Source of the DNA: Gleimia hominis
GTDB lineage: Bacteria; Actinomycetota; Actinomycetes; Actinomycetales; Actinomycetaceae
Assembly (NCBI RefSeq): GCF_032085515.1
Contig: NZ_JASXSX010000001.1
Location: 372,001-436,000, forward strand
Direction: 5' to 3'
DNA length: 64,000 nt
The notes below the pieces were generated by a model. That model ran no database searches, was not told the DNA's origin, and saw only the letters and a program-made list of their open reading frames with translations. Made by a program: the position numbers and the translations under genes. Shown piece after piece: positions 1 through 8,238 of this stretch (position 1 is its first letter; every line of letters starts with the position of its first letter).

Positions 1-74
1 CGTATCGGCAGGCAGTTACTGCTGCGGGCACGGGTTGCCGGGCAGCGTTGGATGCGCAACACTATTTGGGTTAA
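1..74 (+). CDS. trxB: Thioredoxin reductase, C-terminal end (partial)
   Basis: Reading frame 3 runs open from the window edge to a TAA at 72-74. It encodes about 23 residues, including YRQAVTAAGTGCRAALDA, which matches the usual C-terminus of NADPH-dependent thioredoxin reductase (the helix after the FAD-binding domain). The next gene is thioredoxin, nine bases downstream, and its AAGGAG ribosome site overlaps this stop codon, so the two form a trxB-trxA operon that keeps cytoplasmic disulfides reduced. Only the tail is visible, so the catalytic cysteines cannot be checked. Confidence 0.85.
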   Translation, partial: YRQAVTAAGTGCRAALDAQHYLG

Positions 75-83
75 GGAGTTTTT

Positions 84-410
84 ATGTCTGAGGTTCTTGA
101 TGTAACAGATGCGCAGTTCCAGGCGGAGGTTGTGGATTCCACTACCCCGGTTCTGGTTGATTTTTGGGCGCCGTGGTGTGGCCCGTGCCGGCAGATGGCA
201 CCGATTATCGATGAGGTAGCTGCGGATCTGGACGGTAAGTTGAAGGTCATGAAGTTGAACGTGGATGACAATCCGAATACCGCGATGAAGTTCGGGATTG
301 TTTCTATCCCCACCATGATCCTGTTCAAAGATGGGGAGGCTGTGAAAACGATCGTTGGGGGTCGGCCGAAAGCACAGTTGAAATCCGAGATTGAGCCGCT
401 ACTGGGATAA
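84..410 (+). CDS. trxA: Thioredoxin
   Basis: A 108-residue protein, the normal length of a single-domain thioredoxin. The active site WCGPC is present with redox cysteines 32 and 35, followed by the conserved cis-proline segment (VSIPTMILF). It reduces cytoplasmic disulfides and is recharged by TrxB, encoded immediately upstream. The ATG is preceded by AAGGAG at 73-78. The trxB-trxA pair near the parAB side of the origin is a standing actinobacterial arrangement. The last codons and stop are partly duplicated just downstream (see the 402-437 repeat), and a strong hairpin terminator follows at 574-612. Confidence 0.97.
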   Translation: MSEVLDVTDAQFQAEVVDSTTPVLVDFWAPWCGPCRQMAPIIDEVAADLDGKLKVMKLNVDDNPNTAMKFGIVSIPTMILFKDGEAVKTIVGGRPKAQLKSEIEPLLG

Positions 411-437
411 CAGCGGGCCCCCGAGCTGGGATAGCAG
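402..437 (+). repeat. 24-bp-spaced duplication spanning the trxA stop codon
   Basis: CTGGGATAACAG at 402-413 includes the trxA stop TAA (408-410). It recurs as CTGGGATAGCAG at 426-437, so the stop becomes TAG. The period is 24 bp. It is one of several gene-end tandem duplications in this window. Confidence 0.6.
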
Positions 438-473
438 TTTATTCCGGGGCGGGGCAACAGGTTGAACCCGTTT

Positions 474-509
474 TGAGGTACCAGCTTGTCCTGAGGTACC
501 AGCTTGAGC
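474..509 (+). repeat. Two-copy 18-bp tandem repeat
   Basis: TGAGGTACCAGCTTG occurs exactly at 474-488 and again at 492-506, giving an 18-bp period. It lies in the trxA-aminotransferase gap before the terminator. Confidence 0.75.
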
Positions 510-573
510 CCTGCCTGGTGTAATCCACTGTTGGGGTAGCTTCCAGCCGGGTTAGGTTTCGGTTTTTGAAAGC

Positions 574-612
574 GCGCATGCGTGGGTTTTGTCCACGGAT
601 GCGCGTTTTCTT
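574..612 (+). terminator. Rho-independent terminator after trxA
   Basis: A 12-bp stem (574-585 with 593-604, one mismatch) encloses a seven-base loop and is followed by a T-rich run at 606-612. It ends the trxBA transcript before the aminotransferase gene at 682. Confidence 0.8.
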
Positions 613-681
613 TTCTCTTCTGTGTAACGGGTGGCACAATGGGGAGGGTTAGTGTGTTTACTTCTATGAATTGAGGACAAC

Positions 682-2001
682 GTGACTGATCGCGATGCGC
701 GGAGTGTGAATGAGGGTACGAGGCTTGACCCCTGGTTCGATGCTTACGCCGCCCGAGCGCACGGGTTGCGTTCGTCTGAGATCCGCGCGTTGTTCGCGGT
801 CGTGTCGCGCCCCGAGGTTGTGTCTTTGGCGGGTGGCATGCCGAATATTAAGGATTTGCCGTTAGACCGTTTGGCGCAGTCGGCGGCGGAGTTGATTCGC
901 CGTGATGGGACGCAGGCGATGCAGTACGGTTCTGGGCAGGGGTGGGAACCGTTGCGTGAACGCATTACGGAAGTGATGACGTACGACGGGATTACCGCGA
1001 ATCCCGATGACGTGGTGGTGACTACGGGGTCGCAGCAGGCGTTAGATTTGGTCTCGGAACTGTTCCTTGAGCGCGGTGACGTGGTGTTGGCGGAAGCCCC
1101 GTCTTACGTGGGGGCGTTGGGCACGTTCCGGGCGTATGAGGGCGATATTGTCCACATTGAGATGGATGATGACGGTTTAGTCCCGGATGCGTTGGAGCAG
1201 ACGATTAAGCAAGTGCGTGCCTCAGGGCGGAAAATTAAGTTCTTGTATACGATCCCGAATTTCCACAACCCGGCGGGAGTGACGATGTCGCAGGAGCGGC
1301 GCGCGCAGGTGGTGGAGATTTGCCGGCGGGAACGCGTGTTGATTGTGGAGGATAATCCGTATGGCCTGCTGGGGTTTGGGGCGGATCCACTGCCGGCATT
1401 GCAGTCTTTGAATCCTGAGGGCGTGGTGTATTTGGGTTCGTTTTCGAAGATGTTCGCCCCGGGTTTCCGCATTGGCTGGGCGTTGGCGCCGCATGCGGTG
1501 CGCGATAAGTTGGTGTTGGCGTCGGAGTCTGCGATTCTTTCTCCGTCGATGGTTGGGCAGATGGCGATTGAGGATTATTTGTCTAACTACGATTGGTATT
1601 CGCAGGTGAAGGTGTACCGCGGGATGTATGAGGAGCGGTGCCAGGCGATGATGAAGGCGTTGGAGGATTATTTGCCGTCGTGTTCGTGGACTAAGCCGGA
1701 TGGTGGTTTTTACACGTGGGTGACGCTGCCCGATGGGTTGGATGCGAAGGCGATGTTGCCGCGTGCGGTGACTGGTCTGGTTGCGTACGTGTCGGGAACG
1801 GCGTTTTATGCGGATGGTCGGGGTGGTGACCATATGCGGCTTTCGTTTTGTTATCCGACTCCGCAGGAGATTCGTGAAGGGGTGCGCCGTCTGTCGCGGG
1901 TGATTTCGGCGGAGCAGGAGTTGGTTGAGATGTTTGGGACTAATGTGCGGGCACGCGTGTCGGATGATTCGGTGAGTGCGCCCGCACCGGATCAGCGTTG
2001 A
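682..2001 (+). CDS. PLP-dependent aminotransferase (fold type I, MocR/LysN-like)
   Basis: A 439-residue class I/II aminotransferase of the 2-aminoadipate/aromatic group that resembles the catalytic half of MocR proteins without the GntR domain. The pyridoxal-phosphate lysine is K256 in GSFSKMFAPGFRIGW. Upstream are the VVTTGSQQALDLV segment and the PNFHNPAGV and DNPYG motifs that contact the cofactor and substrate. The start is GTG at 682, with GAGGA eight bases before it. The substrate cannot be told from sequence. It is followed after 25 bases by a D-Ala-D-Ala ligase, and from memory these two often accompany trxA in Actinomycetales, so they may be co-transcribed. Confidence 0.9.
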   Translation: MTDRDARSVNEGTRLDPWFDAYAARAHGLRSSEIRALFAVVSRPEVVSLAGGMPNIKDLPLDRLAQSAAELIRRDGTQAMQYGSGQGWEPLRERITEVMTYDGITANPDDVVVTTGSQQALDLVSELFLERGDVVLAEAPSYVGALGTFRAYEGDIVHIEMDDDGLVPDALEQTIKQVRASGRKIKFLYTIPNFHNPAGVTMSQERRAQVVEICRRERVLIVEDNPYGLLGFGADPLPALQSLNPEGVVYLGSFSKMFAPGFRIGWALAPHAVRDKLVLASESAILSPSMVGQMAIEDYLSNYDWYSQVKVYRGMYEERCQAMMKALEDYLPSCSWTKPDGGFYTWVTLPDGLDAKAMLPRAVTGLVAYVSGTAFYADGRGGDHMRLSFCYPTPQEIREGVRRLSRVISAEQELVEMFGTNVRARVSDDSVSAPAPDQR

Positions 2002-2026
2002 TGGTTTTACTGTTTAGGAGACGGGT

Positions 2027-3019
2027 GTGACGTTGCGGATTCTGATTGTTGCTGGTGGTTTAACACATGAGCGGGACGTGTCTTTGCGGTCTGGACGGCG
2101 GGTGGCGACGCTGCTGCGCCGGGAGGGTCACGCGGTTAAGGTGTGTGATTTAAACGCGCAGCTGTTTACCACGTTGTCGGAGTTTGACCCGGATCTGGTG
2201 TGGCCGCTGATTCACGGTTCGGTGGGTGAGGATGGGTCTTTGCAGGACTTGTTGTACTTGCTTGGGTACCCGTATGTGGGTTCCACTCCGGATGCGTGTG
2301 TGTTGGCGTCATCGAAGCCGTCGGCGAAGGCGTTGGTGTCGCAGTATGGGGTGTTGACGCCAGCTTCGGTTAGTTTGTCGCAGTCTTTGTTCCGCCAGGT
2401 GGGTGCGGAGGGGATTATCCGAGCGATTGATGATTCGTTCCGCTTCCCTGTGATGGTGAAGCCCGCAGATGGGGGTTCAGCACTGGGGATTTCGCTGGCC
2501 ACTTCCGAAGACCAGTTGCGGGCCGCGTTGGTGGATGCGTTTTCGTATGGGGATGCGGTTATGGTGGAGGATTTTGTTGAGGGCCGTGAGGTCGCGGTTT
2601 CTGTGTTGGATGTGACGGATACTGCGCGCGCACTTCCCCCGGTGGAGATTGTTGCTGATGATGGACGTTATGATTACGACGCGCGTTACAACCCGGGGCG
2701 GTCACGGTTTTTTGTGCCCGCACGTTTGAGTGACGATGAAGCCGATTCGGTTAAGGACGTGGCTGTGCGGGTGCATGAGGCGCTCGGGATGCGCCACCTG
2801 TCGCGCATTGATTTGATTGTTGACCATGAGGGTGCGCCGTGGTTCATTGACGCGAACGTGGTGCCCGGAATGACGGATACGTCGCTTTTCCCTCAAGCTG
2901 CGCAGGCAGACAGTTCGTTCACGCAGATCCTGAACCAGTTGGCTTACACGGCGGTGGATGATACCGACGGTGCGGAAGAGGAAACTGACCCAGCCGCCCT
3001 GGAGAATCCGCAAGAATAG
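2027..3019 (+). CDS. D-alanine--D-alanine ligase family ATP-grasp enzyme
   Basis: A 330-residue ATP-grasp protein with Ddl signatures. H63 lies in IHGSVGEDG, the glycine-rich ATP loop in KPADGGSALGIS, and the Mg-binding end in DANVVPGMTDTSLF (N277). Ddl joins two D-alanines for the peptidoglycan stem. The GTG start at 2027 is preceded by AGGAG at 2016-2020. Length is slightly under the roughly 350 residues of a housekeeping Ddl, so it may be a paralogue rather than the main ligase. The C-terminus is an acidic tail beyond the fold. Confidence 0.85.
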   Translation: MTLRILIVAGGLTHERDVSLRSGRRVATLLRREGHAVKVCDLNAQLFTTLSEFDPDLVWPLIHGSVGEDGSLQDLLYLLGYPYVGSTPDACVLASSKPSAKALVSQYGVLTPASVSLSQSLFRQVGAEGIIRAIDDSFRFPVMVKPADGGSALGISLATSEDQLRAALVDAFSYGDAVMVEDFVEGREVAVSVLDVTDTARALPPVEIVADDGRYDYDARYNPGRSRFFVPARLSDDEADSVKDVAVRVHEALGMRHLSRIDLIVDHEGAPWFIDANVVPGMTDTSLFPQAAQADSSFTQILNQLAYTAVDDTDGAEEETDPAALENPQE

Positions 3020-3352
3020 TTTTTCGCAGCAGTGGATTCGCGAACCTAGTTTTGGACGCGTGGTTTAGAAGGCGCGCACGGCAAAGTAATCGGGGGTGCA
3101 CGCGCTTTCCTCACGTATTCTTTGACAACTCAGCTTGGTTTTAAAACTGCGGGTTTAGTTAGGGTGTAGTGGATTCTAGATACTGATTAGGGTGATCTAA
3201 ACCCGGATCTATCCTCGATTCAACCTGGTTTAAACGTTTCGGTTCCTGACCCAGTGTGGAAATGTGAGCTGTGCCGCAAGAAAAACATTTCGGCGCTGAA
3301 TCGTCCTCACTGCGAAGATGCGAAGATGCGTCGACGAGGAAAGGAATTTTTC
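3020..3352 (+). promoter_or_regulatory. Upstream region of arcB with an inverted repeat
   Basis: This 333-base gap holds no gene. A TTGACA at 3122-3127 is a possible -35, but no good -10 is at the right distance. GGGTTTAG (3151-3158) and CTAAACCC (3197-3204) form an inverted repeat, and TTAGGGTG occurs twice between them. This could be an operator controlling the arc genes. An open frame extends arcB upstream to 3254 but has no family match, so I treat it as untranslated. Confidence 0.35.
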
Positions 3353-4357
3353 ATGGCTGTAAACCTGAAGAACCGTAACCTACTGTCGTTGGTACACCAC
3401 ACACCGCAAGAGATCATGTACTTGCTCGACCTGGCGCGGGACCTCAAACGCGCTAAGTACGCGGGTGTGGAACAGCAGCTGCTGAAGGGCATGAACATCG
3501 CCCTAATCTTCGAGAAGACTTCGACACGTACGCGTTGCTCCTTCGAGGTTGCTGCACACGACCAGGGTGCGCAGGTCACCTACCTGGATCCGACGGGTTC
3601 ACAGATTGGCCACAAGGAATCCATGAAAGACACGGCTCGCGTACTGGGCCGCATGTACGACGGCATCGAGTACCGCGGATTCAAGCAGGAACTGGTTCAG
3701 GAACTCGCTGACTACGCGGGCGTACCGGTATGGAACGGTCTGACCGACGAGTTCCACCCCACGCAGATGCTCGCTGACGTCATGACGATGCGTGAGCACA
3801 CCGACAAGCCGATCAACAAGATCTCGTTCGCATTCGTGGGCGATGGCCGCAACAACGTGTCGAACTCCCTGCTCCTCATTGGTGCAAAACTGGGGATGGA
3901 CGTGCGGATCGTAGCGCCTAAGTCTTTGCAGCCCACCAAGGAACTGCAGGACATGTGCGGTAAGTTCGCAGAAGAGTCGGGCGCACGCATCACGGTAACC
4001 GAAGATGTGGAAGCCGGTGTTAAAGACGTGGACTTCCTGTACACCGACATTTGGGTATCCATGGGTGAGCCAATCGAGTCCTGGGGTGAGCGGATCGACA
4101 TGCTCATGCCGTACCAGGTGAACAAAGAGATGCTGAAGAAGGTTGGGAACCCGAACGTGAAGTTCCTGCACTGCCTGCCTTCGTTCCACAACTCTGAAAC
4201 CAAGGTTGGCGAGAAGATTGCGGAGCAGTACCCGGATCTGGCCAACGGCATTGAGGTAACGGAGGATGTGTTCGAGTCCAGCGCTAACATTGCGTTCGAC
4301 GAGGCCGAGAACCGTATGCACACCATCAAAGCTGTAATGGTGGCGTCACTGCGGTAA
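3353..4357 (+). CDS. arcB: Ornithine carbamoyltransferase (catabolic)
   Basis: A 334-residue cytoplasmic enzyme that interconverts ornithine plus carbamoyl phosphate with citrulline. The carbamoyl-phosphate site STRTR is at residues 57-61, and the family motifs FHPTQ and HCLP follow. The ATG at 3353 was chosen because AAGGAA lies about eight bases upstream and the encoded MAVNLKNRNLLSL matches known N-termini. The frame is open to 3254 but the extra 33 residues look non-coding. Carbamate kinase follows, so the likely direction is citrulline phosphorolysis for ATP, as in the arginine deiminase pathway. No arginine deiminase gene is visible. Confidence 0.95.
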   Translation: MAVNLKNRNLLSLVHHTPQEIMYLLDLARDLKRAKYAGVEQQLLKGMNIALIFEKTSTRTRCSFEVAAHDQGAQVTYLDPTGSQIGHKESMKDTARVLGRMYDGIEYRGFKQELVQELADYAGVPVWNGLTDEFHPTQMLADVMTMREHTDKPINKISFAFVGDGRNNVSNSLLLIGAKLGMDVRIVAPKSLQPTKELQDMCGKFAEESGARITVTEDVEAGVKDVDFLYTDIWVSMGEPIESWGERIDMLMPYQVNKEMLKKVGNPNVKFLHCLPSFHNSETKVGEKIAEQYPDLANGIEVTEDVFESSANIAFDEAENRMHTIKAVMVASLR

Positions 4358-4451
4358 GCATTCGAACCTGAAGGCTAAAACCGTTGCCGGCGCACTTAAA
4401 CCGGTTGGGTTTTTGGCCTGCTAGGTAGCGTCTTTTAGACGCACAAGGAGG

Positions 4452-4474
4452 CTTGCCGCACACGATCCGGCAAG
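4452..4474 (+). other. Hairpin between arcB and arcC
   Basis: CTTGCCG (4452-4458) pairs with CGGCAAG (4468-4474) over a nine-base loop. No clear T-run follows, so it may be a weak terminator, a processing site or a transcript-stabilising stem in the 259-base gap. Confidence 0.35.
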
Positions 4475-4616
4475 TCCCCTTCACACAAATTTTACAAATC
4501 TGATTCCACTTTGCGCGTTGCCCCGAGTGGTGGTGCACGCGGTGGGTAACGCCAGGGGTTCGGCGCTTAAGCTACGGGCTCTATGCCGACTTTTAGAAAG
4601 ATATTGAGGTCTTTTA

Positions 4617-5552
4617 ATGGGTAAAACAATTGTTATTGCTTTGGGGGGAAATGCTCTCGGGAAAACACCTGAGGAGCAACTGGAGCTAATCAAGCAGACC
4701 GCCACGTCTATTGTGGACATTGTTCAAGAGGGCGCGCACGTTATCGTCACTCACGGTAATGGTCCTCAGGTGGGCATGATTAAGGTGGCTACGGATGAGG
4801 CCGCTAAAGCGGGGGCTGGCACCCCGGTTATTCCGTTTGCGGAGTGCGGCGCAATGTCCCAGGGCTACATTGGATACCATTTGCAGCAGGCAATCGACGC
4901 GGAGATTACGCGTCGTAACCTTCCTGGCCAGGCCGTGTCTTTGGTGACGGAAACTGAGGTTGATGAGAACGACCCGGCGTTCGAAGCTCCGTCGAAACCA
5001 GTTGGCGCTTTCTTCACTGAGGACGAAGCGAAGAAGCTGATGGAAGAAACGGGAAACACCTACGTGGAGGATTCAGGCCGTGGGTGGCGCTGGGTAGTTG
5101 CTTCTCCGCTGCCGAAGGCGATCGTGCAGATGCCGACCATTAAGACTCTGGCAGAGACCGATACTGTGGTGGTTGCCTCCGGTGGTGGTGGCATTCCAGT
5201 TGTCGCTGAGGGCGATGGTTTCCGCGGTGTACCAGCGGTTATCGATAAGGACCGTTCCGCCGCTCTGCTGGCTTCGGAGCTGGGTGCGGACACCCTGCTG
5301 ATTTTGACGGCTGTGGACAGCGTGTACGTGAACTTCAACCAGCCTGACCAGCGTGAGCTACGCAAGGAAAGTGTTGAGGCTATGGAGGGCTTCATGGCTG
5401 ACGGCCAGTTCGCTAAAGGTTCCATGCTGCCAAAGGTAGAGGCTTGTGTTCAGTTCGCTAAGAACAACCCGGGGGCAGAAGCGATCATCACGTCTTTGGC
5501 GAAAGCTAAGGATGGTTTGAACCACCGCGCCGGCACGTCGATCGTCGGCTAG
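4617..5552 (+). CDS. arcC: Carbamate kinase
   Basis: A 311-residue amino-acid-kinase-fold enzyme that transfers phosphate from carbamoyl phosphate to ADP, giving ATP, CO2 and ammonia. The N-terminal LGGNALG (residues 9-15), THGNGPQVG and the glycine-rich ASGGGGIPV are family signatures, and the length is typical. The ATG has TTGAGGT seven bases upstream. It lies between arcB and a YfcC-type exchanger, the standard composition of a fermentative citrulline or arginine operon, and 17 bases separate it from the transporter gene. Confidence 0.95.
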   Translation: MGKTIVIALGGNALGKTPEEQLELIKQTATSIVDIVQEGAHVIVTHGNGPQVGMIKVATDEAAKAGAGTPVIPFAECGAMSQGYIGYHLQQAIDAEITRRNLPGQAVSLVTETEVDENDPAFEAPSKPVGAFFTEDEAKKLMEETGNTYVEDSGRGWRWVVASPLPKAIVQMPTIKTLAETDTVVVASGGGGIPVVAEGDGFRGVPAVIDKDRSAALLASELGADTLLILTAVDSVYVNFNQPDQRELRKESVEAMEGFMADGQFAKGSMLPKVEACVQFAKNNPGAEAIITSLAKAKDGLNHRAGTSIVG

Positions 5553-5569
5553 AAAGTTAGGTAACTGCG

Positions 5570-7165
5570 ATGAGTGAACACAGTGCGACTGTCGGTGAGA
5601 ACACTACAGTCGAAGATAAGCAAACTAAGCGCCGGGGTAAGAAGCATCATTGGCGTTTTAATGTTCCCACCGCGTTTACGATCCTGTTCATCTTGACGGT
5701 CGCAGCTGCGATCGCCACGTGGGTTGTGCCTGCCGGTGCGTACGCAAAACTAAGTTATAACACTGACACTTCTCAACTACAGGTGTTGGAACCTAAGGGT
5801 GATACTAAAGATCTTCCAGCGACGCAAGAAACTTTGGATGACCTGGGTGTAAAGATCGATATTAAACAGTTCACCTCGGGTGCGCTGGATAAACCGATCT
5901 CGGTTCCGAACTCGTATGAGCGGTTAGAATCTAACCCAGCTGGTATCACTGATATTCCGAACGCGATGGTGCGCGGCACAATTGAAGCGGTGGACATCAT
6001 GGTGTTCATCTTTGTGCTGGGCGGACTCATCGGGGTGGTGAGAGCCACGGGAGCGTTCGAATCCGGCCTGATAGCGTTGACGCGTAAAACTAAGGGACAC
6101 GAGTTCCTCTTGGTATTCTTCGTTTCGCTATTCATGGTCGTGGGTGGTTCCCTATGTGGTTTGGAAGAAGAGGCGGTTGCGTTCTACCCGATCTTGGTGC
6201 CCATATTCTTAGCGATGGGGTACGACTCGATCGTGTGCGTGGGCGCCATCTTCCTCGCCGGTTCGATGGGCACCACGTTCTCTACCATTAACCCGTTCTC
6301 AGTAGTTATCGCTTCGTCTGCTGCTGGCATTCCATTTACGGAAGGGATTATCTGGAGGGCAGCTGGCTGCGTCGTTGGTGGCGCGGTGGTAATCGCTTAC
6401 CTTTGGCGGTACTGCAACCGGGTTAAGAAAGATCCGACTTCGAGCCTTACCTATGAGGATCACGAGAAGTTCCAGAAGCAGTGGTCGATGGGTGGCAGTG
6501 AAGCGAAGAACTTCAACTGGCAGAAGAAACTCAGCTTGTGCCTGTTCGTGGCTGCGTTCCCGATTATGGTTTGGGGCGTTATGGCTAAGGGATGGTGGTT
6601 CCCCACCATGGCCGCTTCGTTCCTAACGATCGCTGTGATCGTGATGTTCCTGTCCGTGTTTGGTGAAGACAAGCTAAGTGAGAAGCAGCTGAACGACGCG
6701 TTCATTGAAGGCGCTTCTTCACTGGTTGGGGTGTCGCTGATTATTGGTCTGGCCCGCGGTATCAACCTGTTGATGAACGAGGGTTTGATTTCTGACACGC
6801 TGCTGCACGGAGCAACCCAGTTGGTCTCTGGGATGAGTGGTCCGCTGTTCGCGATCATGATGCTGGTGATCTTCTTCCTGCTCGGCTTCGTGGTTCCGTC
6901 TTCATCTGGTTTGGCGGTGTTGTCCATGCCGATTATGGCGCCGTTGGCGGACGCGGTTGGGATCCCAAGGTGGATCATCGTGTGTGCTTACCAGTGGGGC
7001 CAGTACGCAATGCTGTTCTTGGCACCAACCGGTTTGGTGATGGCAACACTACAGATGTTAGATATGAAATATCAGCACTGGTTGAAGTTCGTTTGGCCAA
7101 TGGTGGTATTTGTCTTTGGATTCGGTGGAGTCTGTTTGGTAGCTCAGGTTATGATCTACTCGTAA
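5570..7165 (+). CDS. YfcC/ArcD-type basic amino acid exchanger
   Basis: A 531-residue polytopic membrane protein of the YfcC family (C4-dicarboxylate-carrier-like fold). It has a short cytoplasmic basic N-terminus, a first helix at about residues 33-52, an extracytoplasmic segment of roughly 80 residues, and then about eleven more hydrophobic helices. The motif CGLEEEAVAFYPI is typical. Members in arc operons exchange arginine or citrulline for ornithine. By position it should feed ArcB, importing citrulline or arginine and exporting ornithine. ATG 5570 lacks a strong ribosome site but follows arcC closely. Substrate is inferred from context only. Confidence 0.85.
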   Translation: MSEHSATVGENTTVEDKQTKRRGKKHHWRFNVPTAFTILFILTVAAAIATWVVPAGAYAKLSYNTDTSQLQVLEPKGDTKDLPATQETLDDLGVKIDIKQFTSGALDKPISVPNSYERLESNPAGITDIPNAMVRGTIEAVDIMVFIFVLGGLIGVVRATGAFESGLIALTRKTKGHEFLLVFFVSLFMVVGGSLCGLEEEAVAFYPILVPIFLAMGYDSIVCVGAIFLAGSMGTTFSTINPFSVVIASSAAGIPFTEGIIWRAAGCVVGGAVVIAYLWRYCNRVKKDPTSSLTYEDHEKFQKQWSMGGSEAKNFNWQKKLSLCLFVAAFPIMVWGVMAKGWWFPTMAASFLTIAVIVMFLSVFGEDKLSEKQLNDAFIEGASSLVGVSLIIGLARGINLLMNEGLISDTLLHGATQLVSGMSGPLFAIMMLVIFFLLGFVVPSSSGLAVLSMPIMAPLADAVGIPRWIIVCAYQWGQYAMLFLAPTGLVMATLQMLDMKYQHWLKFVWPMVVFVFGFGGVCLVAQVMIYS

Positions 7166-7186
7166 CTCAACTAAACCTATATTGAT

Positions 7187-7223
7187 TGCGGACGCATCTT
7201 GGTAATATACCAGTGCGTCCGCA
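7187..7223 (+). terminator. Hairpin terminator after the arc operon
   Basis: TGCGGACGCA (7187-7196) pairs perfectly with TGCGTCCGCA (7214-7223), and GGTA/TACC pairs inside the loop. The T-run afterwards is poor, but the position between yfcC and the regulator gene fits a terminator. Confidence 0.6.
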
Positions 7224-7246
7224 TTCATATAGCCGAAAGTTGAGAG

Positions 7247-8200
7247 ATGTCATTTCCATTGTTTTACTACACTCTTGTAGTACTACTAACCTCGGGTTTG
7301 ACATCAGCTATTTGCGTTTCAATATTCTTGCTTTCGCGGCGCAAAACATACCTATTCTCGGCCCTTTGTTTTTTCACTTACTTCTTTGACGTGGCATTGG
7401 TGCTGCGTTCTTCGTTCGTGATGGGTCATAAGCCCCGCACTATCTATTCGATTACAAGCCCGGTGGAATCTATGATTCTTGCGGCTATATTAACGGGCTG
7501 TATGTGGCTTGTTTGTTTGGCTTTTATTGAACTGGATTTGCGTTGGGCGGTGGTGCCCGTAGTTTCCGTGCTGGTTCTTTCGACCGCTGCTTTACTGTTA
7601 ATTGAGGAGCAGAAGTACGCGGAGTTTTGTTTCTTCACTGTGCGTGGGTTAGCGCTAATTGCCCTATTGGTCTTTTTAGCGGTGAGGTACTTCCGAGAAT
7701 CTGGGAGGGTGCAGCGCTTTAGGCTTAAACGCCACCGATTGTTGTACGTGTTAACAGCGTTGTTAGCGGTGGGTACGATTGTGTGGAATGTAGTGTTCAT
7801 TTTAATTCTCCCCGGGCACAGTGGGGTGGCTAATGAGCGCCCATTTTTACCTGAGCGCAATTTTGTGGAGAATCTTTTGTACCTCACGTGGATGGTGTTC
7901 ATTTTGGGTAGTGGCGCGCGGATTCTGCACGCTCACTTTGAGGAACCACCGGAGAAGTCGGTGGGGCCCGACGAAGTGTTCTTGCTGTCGGCCGTGAGAG
8001 TTTTTGGGGCCTCAAGCAATTTGACGGAACGCGAGGTGGAAGTGTTCACCCATATCCTCGCGGGCCGCACTAACCGGGAAATCGCAAACGAACTGTTTTT
8101 GTCTGAATCCACGGTTAAAGTGCACGTGCATAACATTTTGAAGAAGACTACTACGGCGGATCGTAAAGAGCTTACGCAAGCGTTTTGGCATACCGTTTAA
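7247..8200 (+). CDS. Membrane-anchored LuxR-family transcriptional regulator
   Basis: A 317-residue protein. The first roughly 225 residues carry about seven hydrophobic segments, starting with a helix at residues 5-28, and look like a membrane sensor domain. The C-terminus has a LuxR-type helix-turn-helix beginning at L259 (LTEREVEVF, then NREIANELFLSESTVKVHVH). No phosphoreceiver domain is present, so the signal is probably sensed directly at the membrane. The ATG follows a GA-rich stretch (GTTGAGAG). It lies downstream of arcB-arcC-yfcC and faces an amino-acid permease, so either could be its target. That link is inference. The stop codon sits inside a 10-bp tandem repeat. Confidence 0.85.
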   Translation: MSFPLFYYTLVVLLTSGLTSAICVSIFLLSRRKTYLFSALCFFTYFFDVALVLRSSFVMGHKPRTIYSITSPVESMILAAILTGCMWLVCLAFIELDLRWAVVPVVSVLVLSTAALLLIEEQKYAEFCFFTVRGLALIALLVFLAVRYFRESGRVQRFRLKRHRLLYVLTALLAVGTIVWNVVFILILPGHSGVANERPFLPERNFVENLLYLTWMVFILGSGARILHAHFEEPPEKSVGPDEVFLLSAVRVFGASSNLTEREVEVFTHILAGRTNREIANELFLSESTVKVHVHNILKKTTTADRKELTQAFWHTV

Positions 8201-8226
8201 CCTCGCTTAACCTCGCTTAACCTCGC
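8197..8226 (+). repeat. Three exact 10-bp tandem copies spanning a stop codon
   Basis: TTAACCTCGC occurs three times in a row (8197-8206, 8207-8216, 8217-8226). The first copy contains the TAA stop of the LuxR-type gene (8198-8200). Confidence 0.95.
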
Positions 8227-8238
8227 TAAGTAACTTCA

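Noticed and set aside
71..637. A 188-residue minus-strand open frame across trxA
   Set aside because: It is antisense to trxA and reads the downstream repeats; no family likeness.
3254..3352. N-terminal extension of arcB
   Set aside because: No ribosome site before it and no match to carbamoyltransferase N-termini; ATG 3353 has a good ribosome site.
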